A stretch of 64,000 nucleotides of DNA from Lepus europaeus (lineage: Eukaryota > Chordata > Mammalia > Lagomorpha > Leporidae). The position numbers and the translations under genes are program-made. Location of the stretch: the NCBI RefSeq assembly GCF_033115175.1, contig NC_084831.1, forward strand, positions 8,280,540 to 8,344,539, read 5' to 3'. Positions 41,811 to 53,800 of this stretch are shown here, one piece after another. The first letter of the stretch is position 1, and every line of letters begins with the position of its first letter. Below the pieces are notes generated by a model, which saw only the letters and a program-made list of their open reading frames with translations, was not told the origin of the DNA and ran no database searches.

Positions 41811-44800
41811 TTAGAAACCCCATGCCCACGCGCCTGGAAGAGCCGGGCAAGGTGTGCAGTGAGCGCCTAATTACAGTGCCGTGGGGGTGCGAGCTGTCTC
41901 CCCTCCCGCTTTGCCCGCGTCCTAACGAGGTGTCCCGGGTCTGTCCTCGGTGCGCTCTGCGGGAGGGGACCCCAGCGCCAGGCAGAGGCGGTCTGCACGG
42001 CCCCAGGAAAACGGAGCAGTGACTTGGTGTCCGGGCCAACGGCCCTGCCACCCTTCCTGCCAGGGCCAACAGTGCAAAGAGACCGTGGGTCTTTCGCCTT
42101 TGTTCATTATGCTTTTTGACTGCCTGCGTGGTCTGGTGACATGTGAGTGCCCCGTTTTATAGAGAAGGAGCGCCAAGGCTCGGAGAACTCGGGAGCTATG
42201 GAAGAGCATGGGGTTAGCTCTTCCTCCACAGGGAACATCTCTTCCCCGCGGCTGGGGAGGCCGCGTGCGTCCATCCTTTCGTGAGCCTACCCTGATGGAC
42301 ACAAGGTGGCTGAGCCGTCCGGGGCGGGGGGGGGGGCAGGTGGGAGGTGACTTGCTGTTCCAAAACCAAAACATCTGGGGGCTGGAAGAGGGGTGCTGTC
42401 AGACCACAGTCGGCGTGGACGCCACCCCAGGGGAGGTCCCGGGTGGCCTGTGTGACAGAGTCCGGCTTTGGGGACGCAGAGTGAACACACTGCTGTGGTC
42501 CCAGCCTCACGGCAGGAGGCCATCCTGCTGCCGAACTGGGGCCCCGGCCACCCCCCAGAGGCTGCAAGGGGACAGCCACTGGCACCTGGTCCTGGTTGCT
42601 TGAGGGGTTCCCCCTCCCCCGGCCAGCTCCAGGTCAGCCCAGAGTCCCTCCTGCCAGCACGGGTGCCATAGCCCTTGGCAGCTCTCCAGAGAGACCCAAG
42701 CCCAGAGCACCTCCTGCTGGCCTGGGAAGCCTTCCGTGGTCCCTGTGACGGGTGCAGATCGCCGCAGGTGTCTGGAGCCAGGATGAGACATCCGCCTGCG
42801 TCCTCCCGGCTGGGGGTCGTCGTGTACCTGCGGCCCCTGCCTTTGCCTGCACTGTGCCCTTTTCACAGCGCGCCCCTTAGCCCGTTTTTTGTGGCCTTGC
42901 CCAAGCCTCTGTGGGAAAGTCGGGACGGGAGCCCTCCTTGGAACTGCCAGGGCGCTCTGTCCTTCCAAGGACAGATGGAGTTCTGCTTTGTAGTCTGGTC
43001 GTGTCGCATCCCCCTCAAAGGATGGAAGACCCCCTGGGGGCGGGACTGTGGGTTCCTCCTCCTCCTCCCCGGGACCAGCACCACAGTAACCCGTGTTCAG
43101 TGTCGGGCACTGCACTAGGGACTCTGCCATTGAAACCTCCCTCCCCGGAGCGCCCGAGAGCTGGGTGGTGCTGTTCCCGTTTAGAGACGCGGACACAGGT
43201 CTGACAGCCCAGGATCCTGGAGCTGGGGACTTGAATTCAGGTCTGCTGGATTCCACAGCTCTTTTTACCACGCCCCGCCCCCACCCCGCGTCCCCTCCGA
43301 GTCCCCATGCTGCCCCCAGCAGTCCCTCAGCCCAGCAGGTACCCAGTACGGTTGGCATCACCTGACTGAGCTGCAGAAAGAGCCCCAGGGAGGAGTGGAC
43401 CTGGGGCAGGTGCAGCAGACCCAGCTTGCCCTCGGGCCTTTGTCCCTTTTACCGCTGTAGCCGCGTCCTTCATTCATTCCATCATTAAATGCTGGTGGGA
43501 TGGGCGTGGGCGGGGCCCCGGCTGTGCAGGAGGCCGAGGGGGCTCTGCCTGCTGGCTGGGACCCCTACAGGTCCTGGGGCCCAGGGGCTACATCATCCAG
43601 GGGCTCCCAGGCTGGCTATTGGATAGGGTACCTGCTGGCCCTAGGGGCTCATCTGTCCTCCCATCACATTCCTGTCCCTATGCCCCCTGCCCAACGCCCA
43701 GCGGGCATCCTGTGTGCTGACTGTCCCTGTGGCCTGGGGGTGGGACAGTGAGCAAGTGGCCAGGCATGCCGATGTCAGGTCACTCATGGGTCACTCGTTC
43801 CCCCAGTGCTTGTGGGCACCTACGGCAAGTCCAGCCCGGTGCCCGGCTCTGAGGACGCCGGCATGACCTCTGCCTGGCTCCAGGCTTCGCGCAACCTCCC
43901 TGCCAAGCAGTTATCGGCTCTTGCTGAATTGGCTCTGCCCCCACGGCCCCCTGACCCCGGGGCCAGGGTAGCGAGCCTCTGTTTTCTCAGTGGCTGACGT
44001 CGAGAGCGTTCCCCGGTTTCCCTGTGCACAGGGCTCGGCAGGTGCGACAGGCTGAGACCCTGCCTGGCGTTCTGTGGCCGTTGTCCAGTGGCTTCCCACG
44101 GCACTGCCACTCTCCAGGGCTGGGTGATGCTTCCTGGTCCTCCCCATTTGATGTTTCTAGAGGCGCAGCAGGATGGTTGTGTGGGGGAGGGGAGGAGTTT
44201 CGCGCCAGCCGTGGCGTGTGTGTGTGTGTGTATGTGTGTGTGAGCGCGCGCACGCTCCAGTCAACTCTACACATCAGCCGTGTTTCACTTTGATGCCAGG
44301 CTGCCTGCTTTCCTGTTCCTCAAATGCATGGCGTACACACCTGCCTCGGGGCCTTTGCACTGGCTTTCCCCTTTGCCTTGGAAGCTCCTCCCACTGAGAA
44401 TCCCCTCGGCTCATTTTCTCACTTCCCTCCGATCAGATGGAGCACCCGGCCTGCGAAAGCCGCCTGCCAGCCGCCCTCCGCCCACTGCTGTCCCGTTACT
44501 TGTATCGCCTCCTCCCTGGAATGTAAACACGGCCAGGGCAGGAGCTCATCCGCGGGTGCAGACCCGCCGCCTGGAACGGGTTTCGGTCTCGCGCTGTTGA
44601 TGTGTGCGACGCCTGCCTGTCTGTTTGGGGCTGTCCTGTGGTTGAGGGGTGCTTAGAAGCTACACCCCAGGTGTGGGCAGTGCGCCCAGCGGGCTTGGCA
44701 CTCCAGGCTGTCTCCAGATATGGCTGAGCATCCCCAAGACGGGGAGGAAATTGCTTGAGGGCCACTGGTGTAGGATGGTGCCTGGCACATAGTAGGCGTT

Positions 44801-47800
44801 CAAACGGTATTGAGTAAGCGTCAAAGAAGTGTACCCCAGCTCTCCAGGGCTGGGGCGGCACGAGGGTTTGGACATGCAGTGGGGGCAGAGCTGGGGTCTG
44901 GTTGGCTGCCTTCTCTGGGGCTCGTTCTCTGGGCCCCCCTGCTGGCTGTGCTGTGTGCGCCGAGGCTGTTCGGCCAGTTAACCCCCCCCCCCCCCCGATA
45001 CTCCCACCCTGGTGTGTGACAGGGCCGCCCACTGGCAGTGACTCAGGCCCCACTAGGTGTGTGATTTGCCCAGAAGCAGGCAGGGAAGGAAGTTGGGGGT
45101 TGGGGAGGGGAGAGGGGTGCCCTGGGGTGAACAGGAACCAAGTGGAGAGGCTGTAGCTCCCGGTTCTGACACTCTTGGGGACACGGGCAAGCAGTGTTGG
45201 CCGGGGCCTCAGAAGCAGACCAGTGTCTGCCATTTACTGGCTGTGTGACCCCATCCACGGCAGCCTCTGTGTTCTCATCTGTGAAATGGGTATATTCCAC
45301 CTCCATGCTGGTGGTTGGGACCTTCAGTGCTGTGTGGGCTGTGATTTGAGCTCTGTGGTTTGGCAGCCCTGGCCTGGCTCGCTGGCTCACGGACAGTATC
45401 CAGCCTGCGAGGGTGTGGTGGGAGTGCAGATGGAGTCAGGCTCTCTGCAGGCCGCAGGGCTCAGAGGCTTGGCTGGGCGGCCTTCGTCTGACTGGAGCTC
45501 CTGCCCGAGCGGCATCCCCTGAGAACAGCTTCCCTCCTGTCTCTTGGTTGCCCTGATGCCCCTTGGCCGGCCCCGCCTGCCCTGCCCAGCTGTCCAGCCA
45601 TTGGACCCTGCACCATGTCCATGTTTGTAGGGTCAGGAACTCCGGACATCACTCCCCAGCCTGCCCACCCCGTCAGGGAGTCACAGGTGCTGGATGTCGT
45701 TTGGGCATGAGCCAGGTGTAGATTCGATACCTCCGCCTGCCCACGTGCTGCGTGGGCATTGGTAGATGCCAGGAAACCTCTTCCTTGTGACCCCGAGGAG
45801 GGGAAATCTGGGGGTCTCTTCTGAGCTCCTGATGTCTGGCCCCCCACCCCTACCCCGTCAGACAACTTCCAAGGCTGCACTGCTCTGACCATGCACAGGC
45901 CTGGGTGTTGGGAGACCAGAGGTCCCTCTGTGAGCACTGTCGCTTGCTGTGTGAGCTTGCTCTGGTTGCTTAACCTCTCTGGTCTCGGCACCCCTGTTTG
46001 TAAACCTCGCAACGCTTGGTCCAGGTGCCCACCCGGCACTGAGACGCATTGGGCAAAGGGCACAGGTTTGGGGGCAGGGCTTCCAGGGGCTTCCCCAGAG
46101 AGGCCCCATCCCCACAGTGAGCATCTTTGCTCCACGGCCTCTCTTCTTGCCAACCTCAATCCCACCTGCTTTGGTGGGAATTGTGTCCTTGGCGCAGGAC
46201 CCAGGGCCCCCCAGCCCGCTTGCCTGAAAGACTCATGGGAGGCCTTGGGCTGCCCGGGCCCCCGCCCCTTAGCTCCTGTCTGAACGCCTGGTCAAGCCAC
46301 TCTCTGGGAAGGTCGCCTCCCGTGGGGCAGCTCAGGGTCAAGGGTGCCCCGAGCAGGGAGGGCGTCTACCCCGCCTTGTTGGGTTGTGACGGCAGCAGGG
46401 CCCGTTCCTCTGTGGCCCACAGTCTTTTTCCACCGTGTGGCGTTGTGATGTCACAGGAGGCAGTGACATCGGTGTGGTTTGGGGCACGAGGCTGGGAGCC
46501 CCGGAGGCGGAAGTGTCTGTCGGCCGGCCGGATGTTCTGGTGGGCGGCCTTGTCTCGGGCCCCGCTCTGCTGGGGGCTGGGAAGGACTGCCCTGCCTCCC
46601 TGAGGCCCCACTTCCTCTTGGCACCTGCGAGGCCGTTCCTAGAACGAGGCAGCCAGTGGCCAGCTACCCCGCCCCCGGCCTTGGTGCGGCGCGGGGGGCT
46701 GCGGAGTCTGTGGGGGGAGCAGACAGAGTGGGTGCGGGACACTGGCAGCACACAGCGCCCACTCCTTCCCAGGCGTGCTGGAAGCCGGCCTCGGCCCTGT
46801 CTCCTTTAGGAGCTGGGGGCACTGGGTTGTCGCTGTGACCCCAGACAGGGCAGAAACCCCCTGGGGGTTTTGGTTGCTTCTCTCTGCACCCAGGCAGTGC
46901 CCCCCACGCCCACCCCCAGCCAGCTGTTTCAGTCTGAGCTCGGCCCTGCGGTGGGCAGGGCTGTCGTGGCCGCTGGTTCAGGGAACTGAGTGGGCCTGGG
47001 GTGAGAGCGGCGTGGGGAGGGACAGGTGAGCTGTGACATATTCTGAGCTGTCAGGACAAAGAGGCTGCAGCAGCGGACAGAGCTGGGGGCTGGCTCTCGT
47101 TCGGGGGGCCCGACACCCGGGCCTGGCTCAGCCAGGGGAAGGCTTGGCCAGTTCCCTTCTCCCTGCCGGACCTCAGCAGTCCTCGCTGTACCTTGAGAGC
47201 AGCAGGCACCCACCCAGCCCCTGCATTAGAACCCCATCACCCCAAGGATTAGCCTGGGCTGGGGGAGGCTGGTTAGGGGTGGCAGCTTTGAGCAGGCCCA
47301 GGAGGGCAGCTGAGAAGGTCTAGGTCTGGCCCAGCTCTGGACTTTACAGTGATTGGCCGGGGAAGGGCTCCATCACTGTCATAGTTAGCGGGACCCGGCC
47401 AGCATCCTGGCCACCCCTGCCTTCCTCCTGCCACCCTCCAGACCCTGGTTCTGTCTGCAGCTCCCGGAGGCCCAGCTCCTGGTGCCCCTGCTGTCACCCA
47501 GCTTCTGCCCCTGCCTGTCCTGTGCTCCCAGCTCCCCTGGGCCCCTGCATCCATTGTGGATCCTCCCAAACCAGGGGACTCCGTCGCTTCCTGTCCCGGC
47601 TTGGCCCTTCGGTCACTGCCCTCATCTTCTCTGTCCCCTTCCTGATTCTGTCCCCGTGCCACCCTCCTCAGTCCTCCTCCTGCCAGGCCCACACAGGGAG
47701 CATCCCGATCCCCAAACCTTGGGACGAGTGGACTCCAGGTGGCGAAGGGTGGTCAGGGAGGGGTGCAGGCGAGAGGGCCAGGGGCCAGGGCGGGGGCCAG

Positions 47801-50800
47801 GGCGGGGGACAGCGGCAGTGCAGGAGGCCGCAGGGTTGGAGCCAGCTCAGGACAGTGGACAACAACCCTAATTTGGGGAGAATTCACTAAACCCCTGTAC
47901 ACCTGTTCCCGCGCTTACTGCTTGCGTCAGGCCCAGGAGGTATGTGCTGTTATCATCCCATCCTACAGATAGGAAGACTGAGATTTATTACCCTCTTTCA
48001 TTTATTTAAGGACCAACCAGCTCCTTCAACGATGCCTGCTCTAAGTTAGGGGTCTGGTCTGAAGCCAGGCGCCCTGACCCCCGGAGCCGTGGGCTCAGCC
48101 ACCACCCTTCCCACCTCCAAGGAAGGCAGGGATGAGGGTCTTGGGGGAGGGGGAGGAGGCCTTTGGGCTGGAGGGAAACACAAAGGAGGAAGGGGGGATG
48201 CCCCGCCTGCACCCCCTCCCCCTACAGCATGAGGCCCCTTTGGCGTTGGCTCTGTCCCAGCCGGAGCCAAGGGTCTTGGTGCTTCTGGTCTCCTGTGTCC
48301 TGGGAGGCCAGGCTGGCCGCGGCTGGTTGCCTGGGCTGGGGTGGGCATGACACGGGGCAGGGCCGGCTGAGGCAGCCCCCGCCTGCCTGGCTGCCTATGG
48401 TGCTCCTCACACCCCTGGAGCTCCTCTCCAGCTTCCGTGTCCCCACCTGTAAGGTGGGAATAAAGTGCCCCTGCACGTCCCCTGGGGCCGCCGGCCAGGA
48501 GCGCTTTCTGGGCCCTGGGTGAGCCTTTCCTGCTGCGTCTTCATGCTCACGGCCCCAGGAGGCTGCTGAGGCACAGCGGTTGCGCCTCACGCCCATGGTC
48601 TCCCTGCTCCCTGGAGGCAGAGCCAGGGTTCTGCCCCAGGTGGTCAGGCCCCAGAGCCTGGGCTTAGACCCCTACCCAATGTGACAGTCGAGGTGACCCT
48701 GGGGGCTGCCATCTGAGAACCGCCCCCCAGCCTGCACCCCCACCACTCCAGGTGCCTCCCCCTCTCATTCTCAGTCCACTTCCTGACCATTCCCCAAGCA
48801 AGCCCTAAGCCATGTCAGGTACTTGGAAGAAGACGTTGGCTTCTGCTGAGCCTGTGGCATCTGTTAGGCACCTGCTGTGGGCTGTGCACAGGCTGGGTGC
48901 AGACTGATGAGTAATAAACCCACAGTGAGCGAAGTGGAGCCCGTGTTCCAGCCAGACATGGTGCTGGGTGCTGCACACACACGGACTTAGTGACTCATAA
49001 CAGCCCAGGGCAGCGGGCACTGCTTTTGTCCCCATTTTATAGATGGCAAAGTAGAGGCAGGAGGATGGCCCTAAAACCTAGATGTGTGGCTCGGGGCTCG
49101 TAGCGGGGCGCTGGGGGTGTGGTCCCTTGACAGGGAGACACAAGGCAAATAATTATCCCAAAGGGTCTGGAGGCACAGACCTACACCTGCGTTGCTGCAC
49201 GCGTCTCCAGGAGGACCTCTGGCCCCCTCTGGGAGGGCTCGGAGGTTTTCTGGAGATGATGGTGATGGGGACTCTTCAAGGAAGCAGAGGGTCAGCCAGG
49301 CCGAGGAGGGGACAGGACCCCTGGGCCGGGGCAGCAGCATTTTGGACGGTGGCGGGGGCGGTGCAGGCAGGCTGGGAGCTGGAGGCCGGGCCCTGGGCTC
49401 GCTGCACACGCAGCAAGGTAGAGGTGCTTGGCCTGAGGGCAGGGGGAGGCCGTGGAAGCTTTTTTTTTTTTTTTTTTAAGATTTTCATTTATTTATTTGA
49501 GAGGTAGAATTATAGACAGTGAGAGGGAGAGACAGAGAGAGAGGTCTTCCGTCTGTTGGTTCACTCTCCAAATGGCCTTAATGGCTGGAGCAGTGCCGGA
49601 TCCGAAGCCAGGAGCCAGATGCTTCTTCCTGGTCCCCCACATGGGTGCAGGGGCCCAAGGACCTAAGCCATCCTCTACTGCTTTCCCAGGCCATAGCAGA
49701 GAGCTGGATCAGAAGAGGAGCAGCCGGGACTAGAACTGGTGCCTGTATGGGATGCCGGCACTACAGGTGGAGGATTAACCCACTGCGCCACAGTGCTGGC
49801 CCCCAGCTTTAAAAAAAAAAGGCAGAGTTACAGAGGGAGAGAGAGAGAGACAGAAGAGAGAGGTCTTCCATCTGCTGGTTCACTGCCAAAATGGCCACAG
49901 TGGCCAGCTGGACCATGCCCTAGCCAGGAGCTAGGAGCTTCTTCCAGTTCTCCCATGTGGGTACAGGGGCCCAAGCACTTGGGCCATCTTCTGCTTTCCC
50001 AGGTGCATTAGCAGGGAGCTGGATTGGAAGTGGAGCAGCCAGGACTCGAACCGGCGCCCCTATGGGATGCCGGCACTGCAGGTGGCGGCGTTACCTGCTG
50101 CGCCACAGCGCCGACCCCGTGGAAGCTTTTAGGGAGAGCCAGTGTGGGATGCAGAAGTGGCCTAGGTACAGCTGCAAAGGGACAAGGCTCGGACCCCAAG
50201 CAGGGAGAGGTGCATGGAGAGGTGCACAGAGCGGTGAGGGGGGACCAGGACACTGGGCAGGCCCTTGTGACCTATCTCCGGGAGGTGACTGGGAAGGCTG
50301 GGGTGTTCTCTGTCCCCAGACTGAGCATCCCTGGGGTGCAGGGACACTCCCCAGTGCCTCTGGCCCCTGGCCCTTGGCGCAAAGCCAGATCCCATCCTGG
50401 GCTCCCCGTCTGCCCCCAGCTGACTTCTACAGCAGCGTCGCAGGCAGCAGTCCTGGAGTGGGATGTGACACCCCTGGGCGCCTGCCTGTGATGTGGTCAG
50501 GCCCTCCTGATGCGGAGGTGCTCTGTGAGACAGCAGCCGGCAGCCAGGCCTCCAGTACCTGGCCTCCTGAGAACCCCTAAGACCAAACACTCCTGCCTCG
50601 TCCCGGGGCCCTGCCGTGGCCATGGTGTGGCCTCTCTGTCACTCTTGCATATGGTTTCTCATTGTGTGGAGGTCCTCGGTCCTCAGGCAGACACCCCGGG
50701 CCCTCCCTACAGCTGCGGCATCTGTCCCTGTGACCCCCCCTGTCTGGGAGCGTCTGCAATGCACCTGCCCCTGCTCGCTGCGTGCGCCCCCCTCCCCGCT

Positions 50801-53800
50801 CTGCCGCCCTGTGAGCGTCTCTGTGAAGTGCAGGAGTAGGACCTGCTCACAGGGTCAGGGGCCCCGTCAGGGGCATGGAGGCAGAGGGAGCTGCTCCTGG
50901 ACCCTGATTGCACTGCATCTCTTGACACCTCCGTGTCTTCATCTGTGAAATGGGCTGTGTTGACCTCGGTGTGTTGGTGCAAGGATAAAACGCGAGAGTG
51001 TACATGAGCGTGCCCAGCGCTGGGTCTGCGCCCAGTGGGTGCTTTTCCTGCTCTCAGCAGCGTCTGTCCATCCTCCTAGCTCTGGGTTTGAGGGGTGCAT
51101 GCTCCATCTGAAGCCTGAAGCTCCTGCCTGTGGCCCCTCCTTCCCTGCACCTGCTGGCAGATCCCTGCCCAGGCGGCTGCCTGCCCAGGGGTGATCCCCG
51201 GGGGACACTGGAAGTGTGGACTCTTTCCAAGGACAAGAGGCATCCAAGAGAAATCTCTGGGAAGCTAAAAAGCAAAGACCCCAAAAGGATGCTGATGGTG
51301 GCAGCAAGAGCAAGGGGTGTCAGGTGCACCTGGCCCTGTAACCTAGGTCAGTGCACCTGCTATGACGGCACCTGGGAGGGCACACATCTCTGGCCCCTTT
51401 CCTCCAAGAGGTCACCTGCTCAGGCTGCTCCACCCCCACCCCAGAGAGAGGGGATGAGGGGCAGAGGCCAGGGCAGGGGAACCCCACCTCACCCCTGCCC
51501 TCAGCTCTGCTCTCCCCTGGTACCCAGACCCAGCCCAGCTCTGCTTCCTCATACCCCAGCCCGCCTCCTGGCTCATTCAGCATCTCCACCTCTCCTGAGG
51601 GTGGCCACACCCCCAGCACCTCTGAGGTCATTGTGAGGGAGCTGAGCCTTTGATATCCGCCCTTAAGAGGCCGGAGCTGTGGGGTGGGGCTTTGGTGCAG
51701 CCGGTAAGGTGCTGCTGGGGCCAGCTGCGTCTCACGTTGGAGTGCACGGGTTTGGGTCCCGGCTCGGCTTCCAATTCCAGCTTCCTGCTAATGTGCACCC
51801 TGGGAGGTGGCAGGTGCTGGCTCAAGTGCTCGGGTCCCTGCCGCCCACATGGGGGACCAGGGCTGAGCTTTTGGCTCTTGGACTTTTTTCTTTTAAATAT
51901 GTATTTATTTGTTTGAAAGAGTTACAGAGAGAGAGAGATCTCCCATCTGCTGGCTTACTCCCCAGAGGGCTGAGCCAGGCCAAAGCCAGGAGCCAGGAGC
52001 TTCATCTGGGTCTCCTAGGTGGGTGGCAGGGACCCCAGGGCTTGAACCGTCTTCTCCTGCTTTTCCCAGGCCATTAACAGGGAGCTGGATGGGAAGTGGA
52101 GCAGCCGGGACTTGAACTGATGGCAACCCGGGCCCCTTGGCTCCTGAGGTTGACCTGAGCTAGCTCTGACTGTTGGAAGCATTTGGGGCATGGATGAGTG
52201 GATGATTGCCCTGACTCAGTCTTTCTCTGTCACTCTGCCTGTCAAATAAATAAAATAAAGATAAGAAATTTAAGAACATTTAATTAAAAAACAAACAAAC
52301 CCAGAGCTAGTCCTTTAGTCTGTGGACTTAGAGCACAAGCAGGGCTGTGCTGTCATTTTATAGGTGGGAAAACTGAGGCACGGAGAAGCTGGTACAGCCC
52401 ACAGCAGGTGCTTGGGTGTGGGGATGGAGGTAGAATGGCCTGGGGCCCGAGATCCAGGCTCGCGGGGCTGGGGGGAGGCAGCCTGGTGCCAGCGAGGGGG
52501 CAGCCGGGCTGAGGGCAGGAGGAAGAGGCCTGCCCCTCCGTATGCTGGGGTGGTGGTAGCACGGCGTGGGGACTTGGAGCCTGCAATGTGTGTAAGCCGT
52601 GATTGCCAACGCCTGTGTGGAGCAGGCTGTCCACGGAGCTCTGCCTACTCCTCGTCTCCTGCTTCCCACTCCTTGCTCTGGCCCACCCTGGCCCAGCCAC
52701 CCTGGCCTTCTGCCCATGCATGGGGCGTCCCAGACATGGACACGGTCTCCCAGTCTCCCCACGCTCCAGTTTTCCCTCCCCCTGAGCCCTTACTGCTGCT
52801 CACGTGTGTGTGTTGCGCCAGTTAGCGCACCAGCCTCTCCGGGCCAGGCACTTCCCTTTGCTCCGTGCTGCAGAGCCGGCACCCAGCTGTGCAAAGCAAA
52901 GAGCCGGAGGCTTCCAGCGCTCTGGGCTTCCCAGGGGCCGCTTGCCATGCTCTGGGGACCTCTGAGGCCCCCCGGCCCTCGTGATCCCTGCAGGGACTCG
53001 GGCCCAGGACCTTGGGCTGGAGTTCAGGAGCAGCCTCTGCTTGGGGAACGAATGCGGCTGGAAGGGAGTGACCTTTTGTCCTGCACGGCCGGGGGGATTT
53101 CTGTTCCTCATGGTTTGGCCATGACGGGGCTGTGGGTTGGTGTTTTTTTCTGTCCAAGAGGAGAAACAGGCCTGGGGATTGCTCAAGAGAGGGCTGACCC
53201 CGCCGCCAGCCGTGTGCTCCCGGAGCAACAGGAAGCCTGGGGAAGGCTTTTCACAGCCAAGCTCCAGAGGGGGAAAGAACCTGGACCCGAGGCTGTGGGC
53301 GGCTGCTGGTGAGTGGGCCTGTGGGCCCCGGGCACCCGGCCACCTGCTCTGGCGGCCAGGAGCTGCTGTCCATGGGCAGTGATGCAGCCCACACTAGGCC
53401 AAGACAGGGCCCTTTCCCAGTGGGCTGTCTGCTGCCGCCTGCAGGTGCCCTGGCCCTGTGGCTGTCACGCCCCTGATGGGTGAGGGGCAAACCTCAGCAT
53501 GGGGGCATGGGGTTCTGGGACAAACTGGGGCGGTGAGGGCAGGAGGTGCAGCCCCCCTGTCTGGGGGACGCGGTCTAAGGGAGGCGGCAGCTGCTTCTGG
53601 GAGTGGTCCCCCCAGTGTGGGGGAGGCAGGCTCTGAGCAGTTGAATGCTGTGTGCAGGGGGAGCTGCAGAAGGGACCATTTCTCTGGTTTCGGGGCTCCC
53701 CAGGCCTCGCACGTGCCCCTCCGCCACTTCCCCCAGCTCATCCTGCTCTACCCTGGGGCGGGGAGGCAGCATGGTCTGCAGAGCCCCAGAGCCATGGGGC

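Noticed and set aside
41035..42069. 344-codon minus-strand frame opposite TNFRSF1B exon 1
   Set aside because: It spans a SINE and a CpG island where stops are rare; no domain, and the sense strand carries the real exon.
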